From contig WIXG01000152.1 in the NCBI GenBank assembly GCA_009869945.1, forward strand, positions 110,184 through 174,183: 64,000 bases of DNA, written 5' to 3'. Position numbers and translations under genes: made by a program. Within the stretch, counting starts at the first letter, position 1. Each line of letters opens with the position of its first letter. Positions 38,943 through 51,468 of the stretch are shown here, one piece after another. Source of the DNA: Mesaphorura yosii (Eukaryota; Arthropoda; Collembola; Poduromorpha; Tullbergiidae). Below the pieces are notes generated by a model. The model searched no databases. It saw only the letters and a program-made list of their open reading frames with translations, and was not told where the DNA came from.

Positions 38943-41404
38943 TCATCCTGTGAAATAATTAAGAATTGAAGCAAGGATGGAATCATCTTCCCGGAGACGT
39001 CGCCCAGTTGACATCCCCCCAACACTAACAGGTAAAGTGTCCTTATTGCTTACTCCGGCTTGGAGATGATTGTGGGTACTTTTGAGAATGTCGTAGTAGG
39101 AAGCTAGTGGCTTGTGAGATGAGCCTGAAGAAGGAATCTCCACAACTCTACCGGTAAAATACGGTTGAGTTTGCTGGATAGGGCGTCGGACTGATTGATG
39201 GTAGTACGCCTGTCCGTTTTCATTCCTTTTATCTTGATTGGAGTTATAGTGGTTTGGTAGAACTGGTGGCGCCGAAGTAGATAGAGAGGATTCGATTGGA
39301 GGAGTCTGATCCGAACTTCTCCCAAGTTGTGTGGATTCCGTCGGTATTACCAGCTCGGGTAGTGGCACAGGTTTTTGCCGAGAGCTTGATTGACCTGTTG
39401 CATAAATGATTTTATTACTGGCAAAAATAATCATTGTCATTGCTCATATGTCAATGTCAAGACGGTGGAGATGAGAAGTTAAGGTTTCATTATTCGTGCT
39501 TTAACAAACGTTTCAATTTCACACGCATGAATGCAGGTAATGAGAGCAACAAAGACACTCTCAGTAGTGGCGCTTTTGTACTGAGCCTGTGCAAACGTGG
39601 AGTGTGAACCGGTCACGTCAAAACCAAGGCAATTTGAATTTTGAGATGTGAGTCAAAGTGTTATAGGGTAGCACAGCAACAGCATGCATACAATTATCAA
39701 GTTAATATCATAAATGTTAGCGACTATTTTGATATCATGAATTACTTTGCACAATACATTACATTGTGAATCGGCTCTATTATCTATTATTAGCCTGTTA
39801 GTGTCCATTGTATTTTGATGAGTCTAAACCATGGAAGTGTAGCCAGCACATCAGATTGAAACATGTGTACATGTAAGTGTCATACGCCTGTCCGGTCACA
39901 GTTTAGTCAGTAAGTTAGCCATTCATTATTTCTTTAGTAAGATAAAGTCACGACTTCCGAGATTTTGTGGTTCATTTGATTGGGATTGAGAGCGGAGCAA
40001 TTTCCACAACCTGAAGAGCCGGGTCGACAGTCGACTCAGAACACGGATCCAACTGGACATTTGATTTGATTGGGTGAGTTTTTCAGGATTGAATAGAGCA
40101 AGCAGGCAGAACCAGAATGTAGAACAGCTCATGAACATAGTCTATCAGTCTTAAGTATAAGTTTCATTTGGTACCACCTCACTTCTGTTTTCCAATACGA
40201 CTCGAGCTACTTACCCTGTATCAGATTTGATGCCATGCCACGACCTTCAATATACTGCCCTTCTGATGGAATAATGTCCTCATTGTTATACTTATCAACG
40301 GAGAGATAGTCCGATTTGTTCACAATTATAGACGAGCCACAGCACTGCACGTAATCGAACGGGCAAGCCATATCTCGTCGTTTAGTGATTTCGTTTGTGT
40401 TCTTGGTACTGCACTGTGCATCTGGCACGCAGAGGCAATTGTTGATGTATTCTTCTTCGTCATTATTTTCAAAACTGTTGGAGATTGGGCTTTTGCTGTC
40501 AATGGAACCTGTATCTGTAAGCCCCATGAGAAGTGCCGAGTCCTCCAAAACCAGGAGGCGTCCGCCATGCTGTTGTTCCATTTCTTTTAGATAAAGTTCG
40601 TAAGGCTCACAGCATCGAACCTTATCGTATGAGCAGTGAAAACCAAAAGAGTAGTCAACGTACACGTCAGAGCAGTTTAATCTCGGCTTGCACCTGCATT
40701 TAATTCGGGGTTTCTCCTCGGTTGTGTCTTCAGGCGTCTTTGAGGCGCTCTCGCTTTCGGTGGTCAATTCGTCAACGGTCGAAATTTTCATGCGAGCTTG
40801 ATTTGTTGCTGTGGCTTGATTATCGGGTTTGGTTTTGGCTTGAGCAGAAGTAGAAGCTGAAGGAAGTGCTTGACCCGAGTTGATTTTGACTGCGTCTTCT
40901 TCGTTTGTGCTACTTGCATTCTTCTGTTCGGTGTTCATGGTCGGTTGCTTGGTTTGCCTTGTGTTGCAGCAAAATTGATGGGTTTGAGGACAATCAATTT
41001 CCTGGGTATAAGCAAAAATGGTTCATGCCAAGATGATGAGCGAGAGTTGTTAATAGTCAAGGGAAATGCAGCAGCGTCTGTTGCGACATACCAGCAGGTT
41101 GGACTTGACAATAACGAGTTCACATTCCGCCGCTAAGTCCAGGCACTGACATTGTCTCAGGTCGATTGAGAGCGCCATTCCATGACCATTACCAATTTGA
41201 CCTTGGACTTGACCGGAGCTGAAAGTGTTTCGGAAATAAAGTAAGATTTCCAGGATCGATCTAGGTTAAACGAAGTGTATTTTAGGCAATCTTGCGAGTG
41301 CAATCTTACTTTTTCAGATTATCGGCAAGCGACGCTGTGTCACTCCTTGCCACGAATACGCATAGTGAAAGTAGTAGCGTCGCACCTGTGCGAAATGCTC
41401 CCAT
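38943..41404 (-). CDS. Secreted protein with two CLIP-like cysteine knots, no protease domain
   Basis: Three coding exons on the minus strand, 41404-41310, 40957-40215 and 39394-38943, total 1290 nt (429 residues) with matching phases 2 and 1. Exon 1 encodes a signal peptide (GATLLLSLCVFVARS). After an acidic Ser/Thr-rich stretch, two modules share the spacing C-x-C-x5-C-x(12 or 15)-C-x6-CC: residues 119-148 (starting CRCKPRLNC) and 206-238 (starting CLCVPDAQC, ending YVQCCG). This spacing resembles the CLIP domains of clip-type serine proteases and protease homologues such as PPAF-II/masquerade. No catalytic-type domain follows; the tail is Ser/Pro/Gln-rich and ends in LASILNYFTG. The role is unknown; extracellular regulation of proteolytic cascades is a guess from the domain type. 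The acceptor of exon 2 (ACACAAG) is weak, so the exon 1-2 junction is less certain than exon 2-3. Confidence 0.75.
39395..40214 (-). other. Intron 2 of the CLIP-like gene
   Basis: On the minus strand the donor is CAGG|GTAAGT (next to 40215) and the acceptor is TATGCAACAG (next to 39394), phase 1. No further exon is seen inside. Confidence 0.6.
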
Positions 41405-42370
41405 CGTAAGACTTTGGGGAACAAAATCTAATTACTTAATTCTCTGGCTGGGCTAGAAAATGGAGCAATTAATTGAAAATAAGTCAAGTGGCAGAGCTCG
41501 TCGTGGTGAAACGTTTCTCAAGTCAAGAGCGGTCACCAATTATGAAGGTTCTTTCATGAGACTGAAACTTCGAACACAAACAGGAATTTGAGACAATAAA
41601 AGTGCACCTGCGTTTTTTGTACCTGTCGTATGGGACTTTCATACACGATTGTAGTTGCAAGAAATCAAGGGTACCTTTTAACGGTGAGCATGCTGGAAAA
41701 GTAGGAAAAGGAAAACTGACCTTCATGAAGGGTAGCAGCCTCATGCACGTAATTACCCTTTCTGTAGGCTAAAATGCATCTCATTTCTGCCTTTTCTTTG
41801 AACTTGAACCAAATTCCTAAAAAAATTCAAGTGAGATTAAAATAGAATGGCAATGGGATTGTTCAGGAATTCTTTCCGTCGACTTTCATGCGTGATTTGT
41901 GTTGTATCACTCAAATCCCTTCTTCCCTTCCTTCTTTTTGCTGCCCACTGCAAGTGACAACTGACAACTCTGACATTTTCGATGGTTTTCCTATGGAGTA
42001 AATAACAAAGCATTAGTTCAAATTCAGTAGTAACCACCTGCCACTACGATTCCAGCAATGCCTTTCCTGATTGAGTCTGACTTGTCTCACTCCTCAGGCC
42101 ATGTATCATAATTTCCATAAACGACGAAGTAAACATGGAGCTAATAATTAAGGTGTATGAGTTGTGATCAGTTTGCATTTGATATCTGTAATATTAATGA
42201 ATGCTCAAATCATTTGTATCATATGAAGGCTAATCAATGCTCTTTCGTTGTTATTTAATGCTGCAGAAGATTCGGAGTACAGCAGTAAGCTAATTAAGGA
42301 GGCTGAATCGGAGGAGAAACAGACCAAAGCAAATCTTTCTGCTCAGACGAAAACTAAAGGGACTCAAACA
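41405..42370. promoter_or_regulatory. Divergent promoter region of the CLIP-like gene and neuferricin
   Basis: About 1 kb separates the two start codons, so both promoters should lie here. An acceptor (TAATGCTGCAG, ending at 42266) lies before the neuferricin ATG, and the frame from there to the ATG is open. Bases 42267-42370 are therefore either 5' UTR or an N-terminal extension fed from an upstream exon I could not find. No TATA box or other core element is claimed. Confidence 0.45.
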
Positions 42371-43637
42371 ATGGCGAAGAAACAAACTCAACGTTCTTCA
42401 ACTTCGGAGGCGAAGCGGACAAACAGGCCCTACCTCATCTTTGGCATTGGAGGGATACTTTGTGCTATTTTACTGGCATACAACTATGGCTACGGGGTAG
42501 ATTTGGGTTCTTTCAAAACCGGGTTGAACGCTGTCGTGGAACAAGTTACCAAGGAGGACGATGGAGTTCTGGCCAATGCTCCCGCTGAGGAATCTGCTAA
42601 ATGGACATGGAAGAATGGCCCACGATCCGGTGCAAAGTTGCTTTCGTCTGATGATATTCGCTACGTCGATGGAGGAAAACCGCTGCTCGTTATAATTGGC
42701 CATGTATTTGATGTTACTAAAGGATTCAAAATGTATGCTCCCGGGTCCGGGTACCACGGATTTATCGGTAAGTGGCACCTAACGACCAAACGAAGTTGTC
42801 CTTCCTTATATTTTATGCAGAGATCCTTCACTCAAGCGTTGATTATCTACCATTTTAGGGCGTGATGGTTCTCGCGCGTTTGTGACTGGGGATTTTACTG
42901 AGAAAGGACTGGTCAGCAACGTGGATGGGTTGACATCCGCTGACTACGAAGGACTGGCCGGTTGGATAGATTTCTACTTTAAAGACTACGAATTTGTTGG
43001 TACGTCGTGTAATTTATTTCTGGTAGACAATTTGGTATATTTTCAAACTCTCATTGTTGTTTCAACATCAAATTCAGTAGCAAGTACTCTAGTTCAGTCT
43101 ACTGAACTGCAATTTTCACAATTCTATTTTGCGCTTGGTTTAGCCTGAAAAGTAAAATAATGATTTCTGATTGCAATTTGCAAGTTAATTTCTTTTTCTT
43201 TTTCTAATCGCGCAGGCTATCATGTTGGGAGGTTCTTTGATCAAAATGGGAAGGAAACCAAGGATATGAAGGATTTTAAGGCAGCTGTTCGACAAAGTGA
43301 AGTCGAGAAGAAAGCGGAAGCAAATGTGCGGAATGCTTTTCCTCCATGCAATTCAGCGTGGAACCATGAGACTGGAACAAAATTCACGTGCAGTAAGCAA
43401 AGGTAATATATTATGTCTAGGTAGAAGTGATGCCACTTATACTAACACGAAGTCTTTGATTTCAGTGGTGGTATCGCTCGAGATTGGGAAGGATATCCAC
43501 ATTTGTTCACCGAGGATGGTGGGAAGACTGCCCGATGCGCTTGCATTAAGGAACTGAATAGCAACGATAGGCGAATCCGTCCATACAAAGAGTGCAGTAA
43601 AGATGCCAGAATTTGTTATGTTCGAAAAGAAGAGTGA
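42371..43637 (+). CDS. CYB5D2: Neuferricin (cytochrome b5 domain-containing protein 2)
   Basis: Four coding exons, 42371-42767, 42859-42999, 43216-43402 and 43466-43637, give 298 residues with phases 1, 1 and 2. A short basic N-terminus precedes a signal anchor at about 21-41 (YLIFGIGGILCAILLAYNYG). The cytochrome-b5-like heme-binding domain spans roughly residues 90-175, with hallmark segments VIIGHVFDVTKG, YAPGSGYHGFIGRDGSRAF and VTGDFTEKGL. The C-terminal part carries the family motif FPPCNSAW and the cysteine-rich end (GGIARDWEGYP, RCACIKEL). Neuferricin is a membrane-associated or secreted heme protein of the MAPR group, linked to neuronal differentiation in vertebrates. A poly(A) signal AATAAA lies at 43831-43836. 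The gene is convergent with TMED2. Confidence 0.92.
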
Positions 43638-43830
43638 TAATGTTCTGGTCATAATCTAATTGATAGAAAGTGTGATGTAAACAAATGTTAATTTTTCTAT
43701 TTGTTTGTAAAATTAAAGATAAAGCTCATGTAAGATGTAAATGTGGGGATCTTTGTCATTATAAAATGTAAATTCATGTAAGGCGAATGTGAAACATATT
43801 TACTATTTTTGTTACTAGCTGAAATGTGCA

Positions 43831-43836
43831 AATAAA
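43831..43836 (+). terminator. Poly(A) signal of neuferricin
   Basis: AATAAA, about 195 bases after the stop codon. Confidence 0.65.
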
Positions 43837-44060
43837 AGTTGTTCAAAATGTGTCAGTTGTGCTTCATATTCTGCAATTTGATTAACTTTGAAAAAATGAA
43901 TTTCAAAAATCGAAGGGTTAGCAAAATTCTACGAATGGGAGTCTTAACAACTCATTGAATAATTCCAATAATTCACATAACATAATTTAATAAGCACACT
44001 GAAGATGTGCTAATAACGGATGACAGCTGGCCCAGTAAGTTACTTCAGTTTGGTTTGTGA

Positions 44061-44066
44061 TTTATT
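44061..44066 (-). terminator. Poly(A) signal of TMED2
   Basis: AATAAA on the minus strand, about 85 bases past the TMED2 stop. Confidence 0.6.
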
Positions 44067-44148
44067 TCTTCCATCATAAGTTAGTTAAAGTACAAATTCT
44101 CGCAGTGCTAATAATTTAGAAAATAATTTGAACAGAAGTAAAAGGGGC

Positions 44149-44958
44149 TCAAACAACACGGCGCACTTCAAAGAATCGCTTAAGATAATACACTTGGGCG
44201 ATGGTCATTGCAACAAGTACAATGGCTTCAAAGAATGACCAGAGGACGACACGGGAATTTGTGGATTCATTAATTTTTCGGTGAATCTTGTCTCGCACTT
44301 CCATATATTCTTGCTCATGCTTCACTCCAACCAATGCCGTCGCCAATTCCTTAATCATGGACTCCAGTTTATTCGATTGACCTAACAGAGAGAAATGCAT
44401 ACAGGCATTAATATATACGGCTCGTATTTCCTTGAACCAACATGAAATATCTTAAATTGATCTGTTCAGAATATCGAGCTTACTTTCTCCACCTTCCTCG
44501 TGCGGAGCGGCTGGTTGCGCTTCGCCAACATCCATGGAGAACATCACACCTTTCGGCGTCATTGTAGACATTTTGTTGCTGAAGCAGTATGTGTACTTCC
44601 CACCTTTGCTGGCTGCAAATGTGATCTTGCCATTGCTCTCCCGTTCTCTCGTAATAATTTCCTCGTTATCAGGACCCAGAACACGGACGTCAATGTCAAG
44701 AAACCCACCCTCGATTACTTCAAAAGTTAGACCTGTTTGAGAATCATTAATACTAATATTTAGTCATTTCGCCAGACTGAGGACCCATGCACCATGCTAG
44801 GATGTATCAACCGACGGAGGGCACTTACCTAGCTTCGTTCCATTTTGTACTTTGTCGAAGAAACAGTCCTCAGCATGTGCGTCGACGGTGATGAAGTAGG
44901 GGACAACATATTGAGTTAATGTTGTCAGTAGAAAGAAAATTAGGAGTCCAAGTCTCAT
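44149..44958 (-). CDS. TMED2: p24 family cargo receptor, TMED2 (p24 beta)
   Basis: Three coding exons on the minus strand, 44958-44829, 44732-44484 and 44381-44149, give 203 residues; both introns are phase 1. A signal peptide ([14 protein letters not shown]) leads into a GOLD domain with the conserved cysteine pair in AEDCFFDKV and YTYCFSNK. A coiled-coil stretch ([18 protein letters not shown]) follows, then [12 protein letters not shown] entering the single transmembrane helix, and the cytoplasmic tail [13 protein letters not shown]. That tail carries the paired phenylalanines used for COPII binding and the terminal valines typical of p24 beta. The protein cycles between ER and Golgi in COPI/COPII vesicles and helps export secretory cargo. 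It lies downstream of IARS on the same strand with its own spacing of about 0.6 kb. Confidence 0.96.
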
Positions 44959-45561
44959 TTTCAGATCACTGTAATTAATTCGCTGCTAAAATGTAACTAA
45001 ATCAGAAGCACAAATGGGCTGCCGGTGACCAACAAATTAAATTTTGTCAAATACCGACATTAGCAAAATATTCCTATATTCCGTTTGACATACAACGAAA
45101 GAAGACGTGGACTTTTCTTGCTATCCTGCTCTACACAACGACTGTGATTATGAAGAACTATGGCAGTACACAGGCAGTTGTAGCATTGCAGGTTACCACT
45201 GCACCATATGAGCTCAATTGTATGTCAGGTGAACCAAAAATAGTGATTTGTTGGTTTCCTTGCCTTGTTTTTACAAATGTTGCGCCTTGTGGAATGGAAA
45301 TAAAACGTTTTCTTATGGCAATCTTGTGAGTTTCAAAGGGTCAAAAGACAATTTAGAACAATTCTATTGCTTGATCGAAGAGTAGTTTGATCAATCCGGC
45401 ATTGGGACTCTCGAAATGATTCCACACAGAATACAACATAACATAAACACATTATTTATTTCTAATTTTATATGCATGGAAAGTAAGCAGCATAAACATG
45501 TTGAATTTGAACTTGTGTTCCTCTGTTTCTGATGGAGAGGCTGACAACATTGTCGAAGTGC
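44959..45561. other. Spacer between IARS 3' end and TMED2 start
   Basis: The region holds the IARS 3' UTR with AATAAA on the minus strand (plus-strand TTTATT at 45455-45460), about 100 bases after the stop, and the presumed TMED2 promoter. No gene is recognised on either strand. Confidence 0.6.
45455..45460 (-). terminator. Poly(A) signal of IARS
   Basis: AATAAA on the minus strand, about 100 bases past the IARS stop at 45562. Confidence 0.6.
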
Positions 45562-48500
45562 TCACTGTGAGTAAACTTGAGGCTTCGCCAATCCAACCAT
45601 TAACTGCTCCCCTTTGATCTGTGTATAGAAAAGCAAAATCCAAATAAGCTCTACTCCACTTGTTTTAACGGATGATATAATTTCACTTCACCTCGAATTC
45701 TTCTTTTATGAAGCAAGCATCGAAAGTTTGATTAGTGAATTGTTTGATGTTCCAAACCGGTGTCTTCACGGCGTCCGCAATATAGTCTCTGTATCCTTGA
45801 AATACTTTCTCGAGATCTCCTTTAGGATCACAAATGACATCAACTTCATCTGTTGGTACCAAATGAGCCTTCTTGCGAAGCTTCTGAATGCGATTGATGA
45901 TTTCTCGTGCAATTCCTTCATCCTGAACCAGAACCATTAATCGTGTTAGTGGTGTTAGTAACTTTATGTTAGTTTCACAGATAGCCACTTACCTCCAAGC
46001 TCTGATCTCTTCTGGTATTGAGAATGACCAACACTCCTCCAGAAGACGCAGGTTCGAGGTCCGACTCCTCGTTCACGCCACCCACTGTGTAAGTGATGTA
46101 CATGTCTGCTGAATTTATGAAGTTGCCGTTGATGGCCACTCCTCCATTCTTCAAACAATCTTCAAGCTCCACGTCTCCTAAAGCTTTTATCGACTTCAGA
46201 ATATCCTTGAATTCAGCCTTATATTGGGCACCAAGAACACGATGATTTGGTTCTGCTTTCAGGTGAACATTGTACTTCTTCTTGTCTGAACTCAGGGTCA
46301 TTGTGCGAACGTTCAGCTCCTCCAAAATGTATTTCTCCAAAGTTCGAACTTCCTCCAGAAACTTGGGATCCGAATGAAGAACAATAATCTCAGTTAGGGG
46401 AAACTTCGTTGGAATTGCCCGTCTGTCCCGAGCAAGTCTCCCCAGCTCGATGACTGACTGCATTCCTGCAACAGTTTCTTCAACGCGGAGATCCACCAAT
46501 GATTTATTCGGTTTGGGAAGCATCAAGTAGTGAATGCTTTCAGCTTTCGAGTCCAACCCATCCAGTTTCAAGATGCTTTTTAAGTTTTGGTACATGTACT
46601 CCGTTAAGAACGGAGTGAAAGGGGCCATGAGCCGACAGAGAGTACAGAGCACATAGAATAATACTTCAAGTGCGTGGCACACATCGGCGTAGTCCTTGTC
46701 GTTTTTAAATCGACGCCGGTTGAGACGGACGTACCAATTGGTTAGCTGACTGACGAAGCGAACCAGACGAGGTGTCACCGTATAAAGCCGATATGCTGTC
46801 ATTTCTTGCTCGAACCAGGCAACCAGAGATTGAACTGATGAAATGATCCAGCGATCCATCACATTCCACTTTTCCATGGGTAGTTTAGACAGGCGACTCA
46901 GTTTGTCATCAAACTGGAGAACTTGGTTTTCATAAGTTTGGGCCTGAATAACGTTCTGGACGAAGTATCGATAAGCATTGAACCACGGAAGAAATACTTC
47001 TTTAAGCAGATCGAAGACTCCATCCTCCTTGAATTTTAGATTTTCGCCCCTCACCACCGGAGAATTGATTAAGTACAAGCGTAAAGCATCTGCGCCATAT
47101 TTATGAACGATTTCGACAGGATCCGGGTAATTTTTCTTTCTCTTCGACATCTTCTGTCCATCCGAAGCAAGCACCAAGCCATTCACAACGACATTCTTGA
47201 ACGGAGGCTTTCCATAAAGTGCTGTAGAGATAACCAACAAAGTATAGAACCATCCTCTAGTCTGGTCAACTCCCTCCGCAATGAAGTCAGCTGGAAAGCT
47301 TTCCTCAAATTCCTCTGCGAATAAAATTTGTGTCATAATGCAATCAAGTCCATTCAAGTTTCAAGTAATTAGGGCAAAACGTATAAATATTTACTTTTAC
47401 GCTCGAATGGATAGTGATTCTGTGCGTAAGGCATTGAACCAGATTCAAACCAACAATCAAAGACCTCGCTGATTCTTTTAAGGGGTGGGTAGCCTTCACG
47501 CTTGGATGGAATTTGTAGGTGGTCCACACTGTTCATAATAAAATTTTCTCAATTTAAGCAAACTAACAGCCGATTAGAAAAGTGGCTTACGATTCGCGGT
47601 GAAGATCTTTGATTCCAGAAACACCAGTCAATGCCTCCAATTCTTCAATGCTGCCAACGCAAATCACTTCCTGCAAGTCTTCCGATGCCCAGATGGGTAT
47701 CGGCGTCCCCCAGTACCGGTTTCGGCTAACAGCCCAGTCATGTGCATCTCTCAACCAATTTCCAAACCTTTTCTCCTTGACAAAATCTGGCACCCTGAAT
47801 ACATAAATTGAATCAAATAAATTGCTTGAGGATAGGAATCTTATCATAAGGTTCAGAATACATTAGTCTGAGCATTTTACCAGTAAGTCTGCTGATTGCA
47901 TTCCAACAGCTTGTCAACTATTGGTTCCACTCGGATAAACCAGCAAGGAATGGCTCGGTATATAAGCGGAGTATCCGATCGCCAACAAAACGGATAGCTA
48001 TGCTTAATAGTTGAAGCTAACACCAATCGCCCTTTCGATTTCAAATGAGCAATGATGGCCTTGTCAGCATCCTGCGAAAACAAATGAAGTGGCTTTAGAA
48101 AGGGATCTCGCACAATGAAGTAAATCTAGTGAGTTAAACTAAACCTGTAGTTACCTTCACGTATTGACCTAAAAAGTCCTTGACTGGCTCCACGAAGTGT
48201 CCCGTGAAATCAACCGGACACACCATTTCTTGATCCTTGCGAATGACACCATTCTCCAAGCAAATTCTGCGTGAGGAAAGACAATGGACGTAATTTGAAA
48301 TTTAATTTAACATTAGGCATTTTTACTCACCTGTAGTCGTCGGCTCCAAAATAGGGTGCCTGATGGACAACTCCAGTTCCAGAATCCTGAGTGACATAAC
48401 TGTCAACCATGACTCTGAAAGCACCTTGTTTCTTGTACTACAATTTAATGAACTCGATTTATGAATAATTACAAAGTTGGACGCGGACGATTTTTTGCTA

Positions 48501-49868
48501 ATACCGACCTGGATGAAGTAATCAAATAGTGGCTCGTATTCCTCTCCTTTGAGCTTACTTCCTGGAAACTTGTCAATGACACGGAATTGCTCGCTATTTT
48601 TGTACAGCATTGACAGCCGACATTCCATCAGAATATACTGCTTCTTAGTAGCTTCCTCTGAGAAATTATTGTAAGGTTATAAAGCTCATAATTTGACACA
48701 AGGTGAGTAATAGTAATAGTAAATATCTTTATTTAATCTCGGTCCTTACGTCTAATGACATGACCCGAGAGACGCAAGGTGAGTAAATGCTTTAGAAAAT
48801 GAGCTAACCTTCAATGTGTACATATTCATAGTCAGGATGGACGCACGTTGCAAGATTACTTGGCAAAGTCCAGGGTGTCGTTGTCCATCCGAGTAAAGCC
48901 ACACTCGGTTTTGATATGAGTGGAAAAGTTACAACAACTATTACAAAAGTTCAGAGGTTATTAAAGTAAGTGCAAACTATTAAAATAATTTAAGTCTATT
49001 CTTATAGTACCTGACGGATCAACCACGTCCTTGTAATTTTGGCTCGTTTCAAAATTCGACAAAGGAGTGCAGCATGCAGTGGAGAATGGCATAATTTTGA
49101 AACCACGGTAGACAAATCCTTTGTCGTATATCTGCTTGAAAACCCACCAGACGGATTCCATGAAGGTTGGATAAAGAGTCTTGTAATCGTTTTCGAAGTC
49201 TATGGAGAATAAGTCAATATTGTTGACGTAAAAAGAATGCAGTGATTTTCGTTCAGCATTTTATCGCCACAACTTACCAATCCATCGACCCAGGCGCGTA
49301 ATGATATTCTTCCATTCAGTGGAATATCTCATTACAATTTTACGGCATTCATCATTGTACGCCTTAATTCCCATTTTATGTACATCTTCAGGCCCTTTGA
49401 TATTCAACGCCTTATCAATCTGGAAAAGAAATCACTGCCATTGTCATTATTGTCAATAGTGGTCAGAGCCTGAATGCTGCGTTCCAAATTTTATAATTTT
49501 ACCTCGTACTCAACTGGCAATCCATGACAATCCCAACCAAATCGTCGTTCCACGTGATATCCACTTTGATGTGCGTATCTTGTCACAATGTCTTTAATTG
49601 TTCCAGCAAGAATATGTCCATAGTGAGGCAATCCAGTAGCGAAAGGAGGTCCATCATAAAAGGAGTACCTCTTTTTCTTCTCAGATTGTTTTAAGCAGGA
49701 CTTGAACACATCAAGATCACTCCAAAGCTTGAGGATTAGTTCTTCCATTTTCGGAAACTCGATACATTCGGGAACAGCTTCCAACTTATCCGAAGACGCA
49801 AACGAGTTCTTATCATCCTGTTCCTTCAGCGAGAGCTTTTGTAAGCCCTCTTCTGCTGCAGCGCCCAT
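45562..49868 (-). CDS. IARS1: Cytoplasmic isoleucyl-tRNA synthetase
   Basis: Thirteen coding exons on the minus strand: 49868-49503, 49419-49278, 49199-49011, 48937-48809, 48657-48509, 48437-48331, 48266-48155, 48071-47881, 47794-47591, 47528-47395, 47314-45993, 45922-45692, 45618-45562. Total 3333 nt, 1110 residues, all phases consistent. The enzyme charges tRNA-Ile with isoleucine using ATP. The class I signature HYGH (82-85) and the KMSKR loop (629-633) flank the Rossmann fold. [11 protein letters not shown] of the editing domain, [12 protein letters not shown] and the anticodon-binding domain are all intact. An N-terminal extension of about 35 residues precedes the family core ([14 protein letters not shown]). 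The C-terminus stops after [15 protein letters not shown], so the long repeats that extend vertebrate IARS1 to about 1260 residues are absent. The last 57-nt coding exon is inferred; without that splice the protein would end two codons later in VK. Confidence 0.96.
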
Positions 49869-51468
49869 CTTGTTTAGTTGCTAGATTCACATGAAATACC
49901 GGCGATTGAATTAAAGTTCACAATTGAGACAGATTGAGCATATTTAAGAAAGAATTTACCCACAAAACCCGCACCAAGTCTTCTGCACACCGGCTCCTTA
50001 ATACTTTTCACTGAAACCACCCACAGCAATTTTATATTGCTAACACCACACTCGACACTAGTCTAGGATGAATTTATTGCGATGACAATAATACTGCTCC
50101 GAACGTAATTAGCAGGTAAACTGATGAAATTTAGACAGTGTTTTACCACAGATTCGCAACAGACAGCATGTAGTTGTCAAAACGTTGAACAGAGCTCAGC
50201 TGCACACCAGCACATTACGAAAGCCGTATGTGCTTTATTGCACTATTCACATGCTGCACGTTGCTGGTGCTTGCGTATGCATGTAACCAAGATACAAAAA
50301 ATTATGTGGCGGCATTTCTCACAAGTTCTCAAGTTGACCCCAGTACACATGCTTTCAATATTAATTGGCATTGCCATCAAATTGCATCAATTAATCTGCT
50401 AACTTTGTGCCTGCCTGAGCCTAACCTTGATCCTCTTTATTACTTCGGAGTCTTAATGCATGCATGTGTAATTTGCAGCTTACGCAGCCGGCCGTTCATA
50501 AATTTGAACTGGTCAGGCTTGTACTAAAGGAAAAGACAATAAAATTAACCCTGATGTTAAATTTGTTAAGCCACCGAACCGACTAGCGACGACGTCAGTG
50601 ATCCACGTTCTGACTTAGCTACCGGTTAGGAGAGCTTATCATGCACAGATGGAATCCCATCCATTATCTGCTGCTCAATGCAAGTGTAAAATGTCAAATA
50701 TGAGACTACAATTAAGACTTCACATTGCATTGCAAGTCGGCAAATGGACGGTGAATGATTGTTTACAGTCTAAAGATTTACTTCTGTGGCTGGGGACAGA
50801 TCGAAGACATATGTTTCGTAATTAGATTCATTTCACATATGATTGGAGCCATAGCATAGTGGAATGATTCAAAGCCACAACCAGCCTGTGGCCCGACCAG
50901 GTGATTTTGTTTCTTGTTCTATTGTTTGTAATCTGCAAATGGCATGCATCGCTAAATGAGATCTCGTTCGCAAATTTGCATTGCTATCAAGAGCAAAAAA
51001 CGCTGGTAGCTCCTGGGTCACATTCGCATAGAAGAAGTGGTTGCAAAAACTCGTGCAGTTACAGTTGATTGCGTATCACCTTGACAAAGACTGGCTGCAC
51101 AGCAAGTATGCTATACGAGCCTCGCACTTAGCGCAGCGCACTGTCGGAAGCACTACACTGCATTGCTACGGAAAAAATAAATACAAAGAGCAGGCAGTGC
51201 CCCTTCTGCGCCTTCCTTCAGTTTTGTATTTATTTTCTTTCGTCAGCAGAGAACGCACTCACAGTTAAATCTGAATTTAATTCACAATCCGAGTACCAAT
51301 TCATTTGCTGTTATCAGTGATTAGTCACTGTTATCGAAGACCGATCGACGCTGATTGACCACTGGACGATTAGCAAGCTGAGTTATTGAAACGTGAATTG
51401 GACGGACGACTTGGGTTCTGACAAAGCTAATTACTGGCTCCTCAAAAGTGAAGGCCTGAATTGAAGTG
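49869..51468. promoter_or_regulatory. Divergent promoter region of IARS and BSDC1
   Basis: The two genes start head to head 1.6 kb apart. The region should hold the IARS 5' UTR and both promoters. I see no coding sequence with family resemblance and no specific motif that I can defend. Confidence 0.45.

Larger units (their letters stand above)
43638..44148. other. Convergent 3' UTRs of neuferricin and TMED2
   Basis: It contains AATAAA at 43831-43836 for neuferricin on the plus strand, and AATAAA on the minus strand (plus-strand TTTATT, 44061-44066) about 85 bases beyond the TMED2 stop. No coding sequence is seen. Confidence 0.6.

Noticed and set aside
46050-46068. tRNA B-box-like GGTTCGAGGTCC on the plus strand
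   Set aside because: It lies inside an IARS exon, encodes conserved protein on the other strand, and has no A box or cloverleaf around it.
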